A program made the position numbers and the translations under genes. Below, in pieces: positions 16,824 through 24,765 of a stretch of 64,000 bases of DNA; position 1 is the first letter of the stretch, and each line of letters begins with the position of its first letter. The notes beneath the pieces are model-generated. The model ran no database searches and was not told the DNA's origin. It was given only the letters and a program-made list of their open reading frames with translations. This DNA comes from an uncultured Chloracidobacterium sp. (GTDB lineage: Bacteria; Acidobacteriota; Blastocatellia; Pyrinomonadales; Pyrinomonadaceae), in assembly GCA_936914845.1 (NCBI GenBank), contig CAKZGE010000004.1, forward strand, positions 496,001-560,000. Reading direction: 5' to 3'.

Positions 16824-17480
16824 ATGAAAATAAGACGATTTGCGACCGCACTCTGCTGCCTGATCATGTTGGCGGCACCTTTATATGCACAATATACGCC
16901 GCCCCCGCGTCCGTCGGCGGTTCCGATACAACCGATACCGCCCAAAAAAGACGGGGTCATAAGGATCGGGATAGCGATGCCGGAAGCGCAGTTAGGAAAT
17001 GGTTACGAGAGTGTTCAGGTAGGCCCAAAGATCAGCAGTTCATGGCGGCTGGCATTGCAGGCAGACAATTTGGAGGCGGTCGAGTTTTCCTCTGCTCTTC
17101 CGGACATGGAATGCCGCCAGGTTCGATGCGATTACATTCTTTACACGAAAGTGATCCGAAAAAAAGGCGGCTCCGGATTTCTTAAAACGCTTGCACCAAT
17201 GGTGGCGGCAACTGCGGGAGGCTTGATACCGGGTGTCGGCGGAATAATCGGTGGAATGGCCGGTTCGGCAGTCGGTACGGCAACATTGGCGGGAGGCTTC
17301 AAATCTAAGGATGAGATCACGTTTGAATATTATTTGACCGCACCCGACGGAAAGGAGCGTCTGCCTAAAACCACATCAAAGCAAAAAGCCAAAAAGGACG
17401 GCGAAGATGTCTTGACGCCGCAGTTGAGAACGGCTGCGTTGACGGTGATCCAAGAGCTAAAGCCCGCGCCCGCGAATTGA
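16824..17480 (+). CDS. Exported glycine-zipper protein of unknown function
   Basis: The 218-residue protein has a signal peptide (MKIRRFATALCCLIMLAAPLY, cleavage likely after YAQ), a proline-rich stretch (YTPPPRPSAVPIQPIPP), and a globular part with two close cysteines (MECRQVRCDYILYTKV). A glycine-zipper segment follows (AATAGGLIPGVGGIIGGMAG and GSAVGTATLAGG) of the kind that inserts in or spans membranes. Its C-terminal half is lysine-rich. I do not recognise a named family. It is expressed toward the next gene after a gap of 167 bp. Confidence 0.6.
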   Translation: MKIRRFATALCCLIMLAAPLYAQYTPPPRPSAVPIQPIPPKKDGVIRIGIAMPEAQLGNGYESVQVGPKISSSWRLALQADNLEAVEFSSALPDMECRQVRCDYILYTKVIRKKGGSGFLKTLAPMVAATAGGLIPGVGGIIGGMAGSAVGTATLAGGFKSKDEITFEYYLTAPDGKERLPKTTSKQKAKKDGEDVLTPQLRTAALTVIQELKPAPAN

Positions 17481-17647
17481 TCGCTCAGCTCCATTCCATT
17501 TGCGCGGCGGATCATGTGAACTGCTCTGCCGCGCGGTTTCGCGTAGTGTTCGGCGAAGAAATGCTTGGCAAATGCTTTGGCCAAAAGCGTTCCATAGCAG
17601 GAACCGCAAGTGCGGGCCCGAACTAACTTGAACTAGGAGTGGAGAAA

Positions 17648-18481
17648 ATGAAGAAATTTATAATAGCGGCGATGCTCGTCGCTTTGGGTGCCAATATGGC
17701 TGCGGCACAATCGGCGGCCGGCAACGCGAACGAACTTCGACGCGAAATGCGGTTTGACAAAAGTCTATGGAAGGACGCAGGAGCGGCGGACATGAAAAGC
17801 GGCCGAACGGCTGCGGAGGAAAATGGCTTTTACGACAACGAATCTTTTGGAAAGAACGCGAAATTTCTCGGTGCTTTCTATGCCGGAACGGTATATGTCT
17901 ATCGCAGTTGTGATCCGCAGATCCTGTTGGACGAACTGGGTCTGACACTGGCTCCGGACGACAAATGCTTTGCTCACACAGTGGCGGCGCCGATGACGAT
18001 GCAGACAGTTTTCGATCCGGCTTGGAGGATCACGATACCGGGCAAGACCGTTGATAACGTGATCTTTCCAATGCTGAACAATAACGCCGGTTTTGACAGC
18101 TTTTCCTCAACGCCGGGCGTCGTCAATTTTCTCTATTCGCCGCAGGTGACGATCGAGAGTTCGGCATTGAACGACCCGGCAGCGATCAACCCGAACACGG
18201 GCCAGCCGATGAACGGCAGTTATACGACGTCGATCTCCGGAGCCAAGACCCGCAGTATGTACACGGACGGGCTTTCGTTTTTGACCGATTATGACACATA
18301 CGCGTCAGTGCCGAGCCGGGGGCTTTCGCGGGACTATTTTGCCGCTATCGGGTTGCCGCAGCATGTTATCGACAAACTTTTCAAAAAACCGATGACATTG
18401 AAATTCGGCTTGCGGGCACGCGTGACGGGCCCGGTCGATTACGCACATTTCTATTTTACATACCGCTTGTTGGGTAACTAG
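17648..18481 (+). CDS. Secreted protein of unknown function
   Basis: The start at 17648 is set by the Shine-Dalgarno AGGAGTGGAG at 17635-17644; a GTG at 17639 is less likely. The 277-residue product has a signal peptide MKKFIIAAMLVALGANMAAA followed by QSAAG. The mature part has two cysteines (SCDPQ, DDKCFAH), many aromatic residues and no motif I can assign. It ends in YAHFYFTYRLLGN, like a beta strand. It may be regulated together with the upstream glycine-zipper gene. Confidence 0.55.
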   Translation: MKKFIIAAMLVALGANMAAAQSAAGNANELRREMRFDKSLWKDAGAADMKSGRTAAEENGFYDNESFGKNAKFLGAFYAGTVYVYRSCDPQILLDELGLTLAPDDKCFAHTVAAPMTMQTVFDPAWRITIPGKTVDNVIFPMLNNNAGFDSFSSTPGVVNFLYSPQVTIESSALNDPAAINPNTGQPMNGSYTTSISGAKTRSMYTDGLSFLTDYDTYASVPSRGLSRDYFAAIGLPQHVIDKLFKKPMTLKFGLRARVTGPVDYAHFYFTYRLLGN

Positions 18482-18492
18482 GTTTGACCGTA

Positions 18493-18537
18493 AAAAACGG
18501 AGCCGCAAAGCTTTAATAGCCATACTGCTCCGTTTTT
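18493..18537. terminator. Bidirectional terminator between convergent genes
   Basis: AAAAACGGAGC (18494-18503) pairs with GCTCCGTTTTT (18527-18537), giving A/T-rich arms on both sides. It lies between the plus-strand secreted-protein gene and the minus-strand lipoprotein gene. Confidence 0.75.
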
Positions 18538-18540
18538 GGC

Positions 18541-19296
18541 CTATTTGGGATCAGAAGGGAAAAGGTCAGAATCTTTCAACCATCCGGGGGTGGTCTTTTT
18601 ACCGACAAATTCGGATCTTGCCCAACCATTCTCGTCAGAAAAAACCCGCACCGGATCAAATTTCACAACATAACCTTCGGTCTTTGCCGCATCTGCGGCC
18701 GATGAATGAAAGAATGCTTTTGCGGCGGAGGCAATGCGGACCGACGTCCAATCGCCCTTTTTGACCAGCCAGTGTTCTGCTGCGTTATCGCCTGTCAGCG
18801 GAATTACGTTAGCACAACCCGGCGGCGGCTGTTCAAGCTTGATGACCACGGAGACCCGTTGGCCGGAGCTGAAAAAGCCAAGCTTTCCGCTAATGACATC
18901 GGCCGAGCCGGGATACCACGTGCGAATGCGGTAATTGTCGCCGGCAAACGAGCCTTTCAGATAAAAAGTGCAGGTAAAGGCCGGGCCGGTCTCGGCGTCG
19001 CCTGTCCCGCTATTAAAAAAGCCGGTCACGGTTTCCGACGCCTGATCGACACCCAATAGAAGTTCGCCGAATTCACCGGAGGAACCTTTTGCATCGACGG
19101 CCGATCCGTGAACAGCGGCGGACGGTGAAGGCGGAGGGTTTGACTGTTTGGGAGCGGAACTATTGGCGGTAGGCTCGCTGCCATTGGTGACGTTGGTAAC
19201 GGAAGTCGATCGTGTATCATCGCAGCTAAAGCCGCTGACGAAAAATGCTAGAACAACAACCAAAGCTGCAAACGACCGCTTGGACAAAAAATGCAT
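18541..19296 (-). CDS. Putative lipoprotein downstream of the muramidase gene
   Basis: The 251-residue protein has an N-terminal hydrophobic signal ending in a cysteine (FFVSGFSC, C25). The box is not ideal because the -3 residue is Gly. A low-complexity Ser/Thr/Pro/Asn linker (residues 26-65) follows, then a beta-rich globular domain with two more cysteines (FTCTFYLKG, PPGCANV) and an SH3-like ending (FDPVRVFSDENGWARSEFVG). I do not recognise the family. It starts 13 bp after the muramidase stop codon on the same strand, which makes an operon and a functional pair likely. Confidence 0.6.
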   Translation of the reverse strand: MHFLSKRSFAALVVVLAFFVSGFSCDDTRSTSVTNVTNGSEPTANSSAPKQSNPPPSPSAAVHGSAVDAKGSSGEFGELLLGVDQASETVTGFFNSGTGDAETGPAFTCTFYLKGSFAGDNYRIRTWYPGSADVISGKLGFFSSGQRVSVVIKLEQPPPGCANVIPLTGDNAAEHWLVKKGDWTSVRIASAAKAFFHSSAADAAKTEGYVVKFDPVRVFSDENGWARSEFVGKKTTPGWLKDSDLFPSDPK

Positions 19297-19309
19297 ACGA
19301 CCCCCTTAA

Positions 19310-20329
19310 TTACGGCGTTAGGCCCTGTGCGACACGCTGTGCCCGGATGCGTGTATAGGCATTGGCCATGTTCGTGTCATAGTTATTGACCGCGTAATCC
19401 GCACCATTGTAAACGCGTGCGAAAGCGGCCCAATCGAAATTCTGAATGTGCCGGACGATATTATTTTGCCGGCAAAAGCCGATAAAGCCGGTCAAATGTT
19501 CTGCTTCGGAACGATACATGGCGCGGATCATATCATCAATGCTCGCCCAAGCCACGCTGTAATTAAAGCCCATTAGCTGAAACATGCCCCACGAAGCGGA
19601 TTGCCAGGCATCGGACCAACGGCGGACGCGTGTGGCATCACGCAGGATCATAGCGTTGTGCAGCAAGCTGTATTCATTGGCTTGTGTGCCGTCGTGATAG
19701 TAACGGCCCTCTCTTAGCGTAGGCTGAGACAGGTGGGCATGTGTCGGATGATAGATAGCACCGGTGCGGCGTTGGAAAACATGAAGTTCGTAGCGGATGA
19801 TCGGCCTTCCGCCCGGGCCGAAACCCGAACGCCCGCCGGATTCAACGGTCGCAACCGCTTTGATCGCAGAAACTTCTACGGCGAGATCGGTCGCGGCCCT
19901 TTCGAAATCAGCATCGGTCAATGCCGGCGGAGCCGCTAAAGGCGTGGGAAGCGTGTTCGTCAGATCGTTGTCGAAGGTCAAGGCGGCCGACAGTCGGCGG
20001 CGTGTGGTGGTAAATGACCGAGCTTCATCAACCTGTCCGGTCTGCTGCAGATCGCCCGGAGCGGTATCCGGCAAGGTGTTATTTACGACAACATTGTACG
20101 CATACTCGATACGAGGAAAATTGACGTTTATAAGGTTTCCGACCACCGGTATGTTTCCCATGGCAACGACGGTCTGCCGCTGTCCCCAAAATTCGTCCAG
20201 GTCAAGTCTGTCGAGCGCCGCGAGAGCACGCAGCATTTCGTGCATATTCAACCCGTTCAGGTTCAGGTAAGCCGCCATCCAGTTCTGTGCCAACACGGCA
20301 CGAATAAAAGTTTCACACGTTGGACTCAT
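19310..20329 (-). CDS. N-acetylmuramidase-domain protein without signal peptide
   Basis: The 339-residue protein has a C-terminal N-acetylmuramidase domain (PF11860, DUF3380-like). Its family signature is VSAIKAVATVESGG with the catalytic-type Glu (E163), followed by IIRYELHVFQRRTG, SASWGMFQLMGFNY and FARVYNGADYAVNNY. The first 150 residues form an unassigned N-terminal region (LNLNGLNMHEMLRALAALD, then VNNTLPDTAPGDLQQTGQVD). No signal peptide or membrane segment is visible, so it must be exported by another route or act at lysis. The lipoprotein gene follows in the same operon. A phage-type endolysin or a contractile-system effector are both possible. Confidence 0.8.
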   Translation of the reverse strand: MSPTCETFIRAVLAQNWMAAYLNLNGLNMHEMLRALAALDRLDLDEFWGQRQTVVAMGNIPVVGNLINVNFPRIEYAYNVVVNNTLPDTAPGDLQQTGQVDEARSFTTTRRRLSAALTFDNDLTNTLPTPLAAPPALTDADFERAATDLAVEVSAIKAVATVESGGRSGFGPGGRPIIRYELHVFQRRTGAIYHPTHAHLSQPTLREGRYYHDGTQANEYSLLHNAMILRDATRVRRWSDAWQSASWGMFQLMGFNYSVAWASIDDMIRAMYRSEAEHLTGFIGFCRQNNIVRHIQNFDWAAFARVYNGADYAVNNYDTNMANAYTRIRAQRVAQGLTP

Positions 20330-20533
20330 TCTTAAACTCCTTTTTTCTCAATGAGAACGATCTTTTCACACTGTTTTTTTGTTAGACGGTCAACCGGCCC
20401 AAGTTTTGCGATGAGGGGCTAACGTTGAAATGCTTGAAAAATACGCGGAGGTAAAGTAAAATTGATTTAAATGTAAGGATTCGCCCTTATGCCGAATTAT
20501 AAATAAGTATCAGAGCAGGAGAAATAAATAAAA

Positions 20534-20890
20534 ATGTCAGCAGTTGCAGCACCATCGATCGAATTGAATGTTACGCCCGACGCCGCCGCAGAGATCAAAA
20601 AATTCTTTGACGGTGAAGATGATCTGCCGGAAACGGCGGGGCTTCGCGTACGCGTTGTTCCGGGCGGTTGTTCGGGCTTTCAATATAGCTTGAATATCGA
20701 AGAAGAATCGAAACAGGGAGATTTTGTTCTCGACCGACAGGGGATCACGCTTTTTGTGGATATGTTCTCGGCCCAGTATTTGAATGGCATCACCATTGAT
20801 CACACAACGAATATGATGGGTTCCGGCTTTACGTTCGATAATCCGAACGCGACCGGCGGCTGCGGTTGCGGAACGTCGTTTTCAGCATAG
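20534..20890 (+). CDS. Iron-sulfur cluster assembly/insertion protein (ErpA/IscA type)
   Basis: The 118-residue A-type carrier has the three conserved cysteines, one in VVPGGCSGFQYSL and two in the C-terminal GGCGCGTSFSA. It carries Fe-S clusters to target apoproteins. Length and motifs fit ErpA or IscA; the paralogue cannot be fixed without comparison. No isc or suf genes are next to it. A purine-rich ribosome site (GCAGGAGAAATAAATAAAA) precedes the ATG. Confidence 0.9.
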   Translation: MSAVAAPSIELNVTPDAAAEIKKFFDGEDDLPETAGLRVRVVPGGCSGFQYSLNIEEESKQGDFVLDRQGITLFVDMFSAQYLNGITIDHTTNMMGSGFTFDNPNATGGCGCGTSFSA

Positions 20891-21339
20891 AACGGCTAAA
20901 ATACGATCTGCCGCAGAAAGGTTCGAAGCGGGCTTTTCTGCGGCATTTGTGCGCTTTGCGGAGAAGATAAAAGTTTTTTGACGGTTTCTGGAAGCGGCCT
21001 GCTATTAACTGTTTGTCTTGGTCATACAGGACAACTATCGAAGCAGTAGAGATAGGCGCAGCGACAGAAAGGCCTTTTTGCTACCCGGCAAATAAGGCCT
21101 TTCAAAAAAAGGTTGCCAGCGGGATCTCGGGAATGGTATGCTTACCTTGGCCGGTGATAAATGTGCCTTTACATTTGCAATCGCCGCTTCATTTTGCGAC
21201 TATCCAATAGTCGGGTTTAAATAATATTCACAATTAAACGTAGGTTATGCGAAGAATTCGGTATTTCGCCGAATTCGCGAAACGGCTCTTTTATTGTGAA
21301 AAACACCTCGATCTAGACCAAAGACCAGGAGACTACGTT
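20891..21339. other. Leader-like 449-bp spacer before the NlpC/P60 gene
   Basis: There is no supported gene. A stem-loop with GCCGCAGAAA (20910-20919) and TTTCTGCGGC (20935-20944) has no T-tail. The palindromic core AAGGCCTTT occurs twice (21069-21077, 21094-21102), and GGCAA pairs with TTGCC around the second copy. A hairpin GAATTCGG/CCGAATTC lies at 21254-21276. I could not match it to a known riboswitch class. Confidence 0.55.
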
Positions 21340-22080
21340 TTGAAGTATTTGAAGAAGATCTCGTATCTGTTGCCATTATTAGTTTTGTTTGCGGCGGCTG
21401 CCGCGGCCCAAGATCGACCCCGTGTCGTCAAAAGCGTTTCAAGCCAGCCGATAAATCAACCGCCCGTTCCGCTACCGCAATCAAACCGCAACGCTACGCC
21501 AGCTTCTTCCTCAGTTTCAAATCAACCCGCAAGATCGATCTCAAGACCTATATTGACCAATCAAATAGTGGTCGCACCGCGCAATGACGCCGCCTATGAG
21601 CCGGTTCAGCTGGTCAAAAAGACCGCCGCCGTTTCGGCTTCGAGCGCGATGGCTTTCATTTCCGCCGGCCGCACCGCCTACAGTTCTGCGGTCAGCCATA
21701 ACATTCTAAGAGGGATCCAGTCTCGTTTGGGCATTCCGTATCTTTATGGGTCGTCCGGCCCGAACCGCTATGACTGTTCCGGTTTTGTATGGGCGGTGTT
21801 TAACGAAGCCGGTGTTCCATTTACCCGAGCGAGTGCCCGCAGTCTGTGGGGCCAGTCCGTGCCGGTCGATGGGCAAGACCGGTATAAATTCGGCACTCTC
21901 GTTTTCCTGAACGGCCTTGGCCATATGGGCATAGTGGCTGATGAGAACGGGTTTTACCACGCATCTTCCAGCAAGGGCATTACGTATTCACCATTCAAGG
22001 GTTATTGGGAAAAACGCATCGTCGGATTCCGACGCCTGCCGCAGATGGGGCAAGAGATCACCCCGGAAACGGATCGCTAA
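21340..22080 (+). CDS. NlpC/P60 family peptidoglycan endopeptidase
   Basis: A TTG start at 21340 is set by the Shine-Dalgarno AGGAG at 21327-21331, 8 bases upstream, and gives a signal peptide (KKISYLLPLLVLFAAAAAA). The apparent earlier ATG at 21247 lies on a stem-loop and adds residues of no known kind. The mature 220 residues have a proline/serine-rich linker and a C-terminal P60 domain with Cys in YDCSGFVWAVFNEAGV, His in GLGHMGIV and a third residue region YHASSSKGITYS. Such enzymes cleave gamma-D-Glu-diaminopimelate bonds in peptidoglycan. Confidence 0.85.
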   Translation: MKYLKKISYLLPLLVLFAAAAAAQDRPRVVKSVSSQPINQPPVPLPQSNRNATPASSSVSNQPARSISRPILTNQIVVAPRNDAAYEPVQLVKKTAAVSASSAMAFISAGRTAYSSAVSHNILRGIQSRLGIPYLYGSSGPNRYDCSGFVWAVFNEAGVPFTRASARSLWGQSVPVDGQDRYKFGTLVFLNGLGHMGIVADENGFYHASSSKGITYSPFKGYWEKRIVGFRRLPQMGQEITPETDR

Positions 22081-22111
22081 AAGCCGGACCGTTAAAATTA
22101 TACATATTAGA

Positions 22112-22142
22112 AAAACTCCGGTTCATTGGCCGGAGTTTTCTT
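22112..22142 (+). terminator. Terminator between convergent NlpC/P60 and small MM0924-like genes
   Basis: AAACTCCGG (22113-22121) pairs with CCGGAGTTT (22130-22138) and is followed by TTC. A-rich and T-rich ends allow use in both directions. Confidence 0.7.
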
Positions 22143-22165
22143 CGTTTTGGGCTGCGGTAACGCGT

Positions 22166-22375
22166 TTAAGCGATAAAGCCCGGCCGGCTGGAATGTGACG
22201 AGCATTCGGCAACTGCCGTTATCTTTTCGATCGAAATATAGAAGGTTCGCTCCTCTTCGTCGCGGACATAGGCGACGCCGCTGCGAACCTCGATCACCTC
22301 GCCGCGAACCGCAAAACCGGCCCCCGCCGTCAAGTCGATATTCTTGCCTACCAGATGTCTTAATAGTTCTTCCAT
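22166..22375 (-). CDS. Small MM0924-like protein
   Basis: The 69-residue protein begins MEELLRHLVGKNIDL and continues with a compact beta segment, GEVIEVRSGVAYVRDEEERT and YISIEKITAV. This pattern resembles the small MM0924 family, whose function is unknown; the match is from memory and only moderately firm. A purine-rich site (AGGAGACACACAA on the minus strand) precedes the ATG, supporting a real gene. It is convergent with the NlpC/P60 gene. Confidence 0.6.
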   Translation of the reverse strand: MEELLRHLVGKNIDLTAGAGFAVRGEVIEVRSGVAYVRDEEERTFYISIEKITAVAECSSHSSRPGFIA

Positions 22376-22816
22376 TTGTGTGTCTCCTGTTTGATCTTGT
22401 CCACGATTTTACTAAATAGAGCCGCTATCGCCAATTCCTCGTCGCAGACCGGTCTTTATGACCGAGACTGAAACGAAACCAACCATTCTGGTAATATTTG
22501 TTGACATGATACCAACAATGTTATACATTGTTTTATGGCGGTATATCGGACGAATATGTATGGTGTGCCGCATTTCTGATATTTCAAAAAAGTATAGACG
22601 GGCATAAGCGATCGCGGATATAATGTATATGAGAACTATACCCATATAGCCCGCACACGATCTTTTTACGGATTACCCTATTCACAAAGGAATAACTTCA
22701 TATCTCGTGGAAATTTTGACTGCTTGAAGATCGTCGAAAGACGGCAAAGATCCCCTCATTGTCCGTTAACCTTCACTTTTCGGCCTTCTTTTATCGCCTA
22801 AAAAGGAGTACTCAAC
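22376..22816. other. Intergenic region before the subtilase, 441 bp
   Basis: This AT-rich spacer has no supported gene. It contains the promoter/operator candidate at 22501-22532 and a purine-rich ribosome site (AAAAAGGAG, 22800-22808) before the protease ATG at 22817. Confidence 0.6.
22501..22532 (+). promoter_or_regulatory. Promoter with 19-bp perfect palindrome over the -10
   Basis: TTGACA at 22501-22506 is followed 15-16 bases later by TATACA/ATACAT. The inverted repeat AACAATGTTATACATTGTT (22514-22532, 7-bp perfect arms) covers the spacer and -10. Such symmetry suggests a repressor operator. The spacer is shorter than the usual 17 bp. The site lies 285 bp upstream of the subtilase start; it could also serve an RNA in between. 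Confidence 0.45.
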
Positions 22817-24292
22817 ATGAAAAAAATTCTGTTACTCTCAACAGTCCTGACTCTTGCGGTCGCCTCTCTTTCATACCTATCGACCGGCAGTTCAGGGAAA
22901 GCAGCAAAACTGCGAACAAAGGACAACGCCATTCCGGGCCGCTATCTAGTGGCCCTAGAAGATGGATCGATGAATGCCCGCGGAGCGGAAGAGATCGATC
23001 CGGCGAGAGCGGCCGGCGATCTGGCATCCAACTATGGCGGTGCGGTTTCAAAGGTCTTTTCGAGCGCGGTAAAAGGTTTTGTCGTAGAAATGTCAGACGA
23101 GGCGGCGGAAAATATGAGTAATGATCCGCGAGTCAAATTCATCGAACAGGATTCGGTAATGGAGGCATTCGATTCGCAGTCGAATCCGGATTGGGGGTTG
23201 GACCGCGTAGATCAACGCAGCGTTCCATTGAATACATCCTATATCTATTCCCAGACCGGCCTTGGTGTAAATGTCTATCTTTTGGACACGGGCATTCGCC
23301 CTTCGCATGCGGATTTCGAAGGCCGTGCGATAGCCGCACATGATGTGATAAATGACGGACAGAACGGGATCGATTGCAATGGACACGGGACGCACGTGGC
23401 CGCAACGATCGGCGGACGCTCTTATGGCGTGGCGAAGCAGGTAACACTCCGCAGCGTGCGAGTTTTAGGCTGTAACGGACTCGGAGCGGTTTCAACGACG
23501 GTCGAAGGCGTTGACTGGATCACCGCCAACCGGCAGGGAACGGCTATCGTGAATATGAGCATGGGCGGCGGAACGTCCGAATTCATGGACCTCGTCGTCG
23601 GCAACGCGATCAGAGGCGGGCTGCAGTTCGTCATGGCGGGCGGGAATCAAAACCAGGACGCCTGCAATGTTTCGCCGGCGCGGATCGATATCGGAATTAC
23701 GGTCGGGGCGACGGACGACACGGACAAGAGGTGGGAATCTTCGAATTTCGGTACATGTCTGGATCTTTTTGCTCCCGGTGTAAACATTAAGTCGGCGTGG
23801 ATCTGGAACGACACAGCTTTTAACACAGGTTCGGGGACCTCTATGGCGGCTCCGCACGTGACCGGCACGGCCGCTCTTTATCTACAGCGGCATCCCGCTG
23901 CAACACCGGCGGAGATCGCCAATCAGATACTTTCGACCGCTACGTTCAACCGCGTAACGGACGCCGGTGCGGGTTCGCCGAATCTGCTTGTATTTACCGA
24001 ACCGTTTGCTCCTACCTCGGCATCTGTTTCAATAACAGGGCAGGTTGTCGGGGTTGACGGCAGGGGATTTCGCGGCGCCGAGCTTAACCTGAACGGGCTG
24101 GAACGCAAACGCGTTCGCACGAATGCTTTCGGCTATTATCGATTTGATGGGCTGGAGGCCGGCCGGATCTATGTTTTGACGGCTTCTGCCCGCCAATTCC
24201 ATTTCGAGAACGGCACCTATACATTTACATTGAACGAAGATCTGACGGGGATAGATTTTACCGCGACGCCTAATACCGATCAGCTTTGGTAG
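22817..24292 (+). CDS. Secreted subtilisin-like (S8) serine protease with C-terminal FGYY domain
   Basis: The 491-residue preproprotein has a signal peptide (MKKILLLSTVLTLAVASLSY), an I9-type propeptide (GRYLVALEDG to VKFIEQDSV, about 40-115), and a subtilase domain with Asp157 (YLLDTGI), His190 (NGHGTHVAATIGG) and Ser342 (SGTSMAAPHV). The oxyanion Asn lies in AGGNQNQ. The last 90 residues form a carboxypeptidase-regulatory-like beta domain (SITGQVVGVDGRGF, TNAFGYYRFDGLEAG). The same C-terminal module closes two other exoproteins in this window. The architecture resembles proteinase K-type exoproteases, so it probably digests extracellular protein. Confidence 0.93.
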   Translation: MKKILLLSTVLTLAVASLSYLSTGSSGKAAKLRTKDNAIPGRYLVALEDGSMNARGAEEIDPARAAGDLASNYGGAVSKVFSSAVKGFVVEMSDEAAENMSNDPRVKFIEQDSVMEAFDSQSNPDWGLDRVDQRSVPLNTSYIYSQTGLGVNVYLLDTGIRPSHADFEGRAIAAHDVINDGQNGIDCNGHGTHVAATIGGRSYGVAKQVTLRSVRVLGCNGLGAVSTTVEGVDWITANRQGTAIVNMSMGGGTSEFMDLVVGNAIRGGLQFVMAGGNQNQDACNVSPARIDIGITVGATDDTDKRWESSNFGTCLDLFAPGVNIKSAWIWNDTAFNTGSGTSMAAPHVTGTAALYLQRHPAATPAEIANQILSTATFNRVTDAGAGSPNLLVFTEPFAPTSASVSITGQVVGVDGRGFRGAELNLNGLERKRVRTNAFGYYRFDGLEAGRIYVLTASARQFHFENGTYTFTLNEDLTGIDFTATPNTDQLW

Positions 24293-24765
24293 CAGGTCGC
24301 CGTCGGGCCTAGATCCGAGACATAAGATCAACTAAAGATAAAGGATCCGCTTGGCTTATGCCCGGCGGGTCTTTTTTATTCTTGCATTTTTTTCTGGATT
24401 TATATATGCTTTCTAACTTTATTATGCAAACGAAGTAAAGATCTTACGTCTAGACGGTATAAACGCCAATTTATGGCAACTGATAATTTAGGATCGAACA
24501 TCTGTATAGAAGAAAATGTTCGTTTAAATAGAAGACGTAGTTTTCGGTGCAGATAAAGTTCATATCACCCTATAAGGTGCTTTGGAAAAGCACAGGTATT
24601 TGTCATTTACATTTAGCGGAATATTGTGGTATTAATTTGAGCATACCAAATATTTGGCAGTATGGTCTGCGGCAATTGTGTCGTAGCTATGCGAAATTTA
24701 TCCGGACGTTCGGTTTCCCAAAACCATAGAGCGTTCGCGAGCAGTTTGAGAGGCGCAGTAATTTT
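24293..24765. other. Intergenic region before the DUF11-type exoprotein, 473 bp
   Basis: No gene is supported. The segment includes the subtilase terminator (24345-24376), a perfect palindrome CGTCTAGACG (24447-24456), and a hairpin GCCAATTTATGGC shortly after it. I see no canonical riboswitch core and no clear -35/-10 pair. Confidence 0.5.
24345..24376 (+). terminator. Terminator of the subtilase gene
   Basis: GATCCGC (24345-24351) pairs with GCGGGTC (one G-U pair), followed by TTTTTTA. Confidence 0.65.

Noticed and set aside
20910..21240. ydaO-type c-di-AMP riboswitch before the NlpC/P60 gene
   Set aside because: The usual core elements are not visible; only unassigned stems were found.
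21247..21339. Upstream ATG that would lengthen the NlpC/P60 protein
   Set aside because: The extra residues lie on a hairpin and precede the real signal peptide; a TTG with AGGAG fits better.
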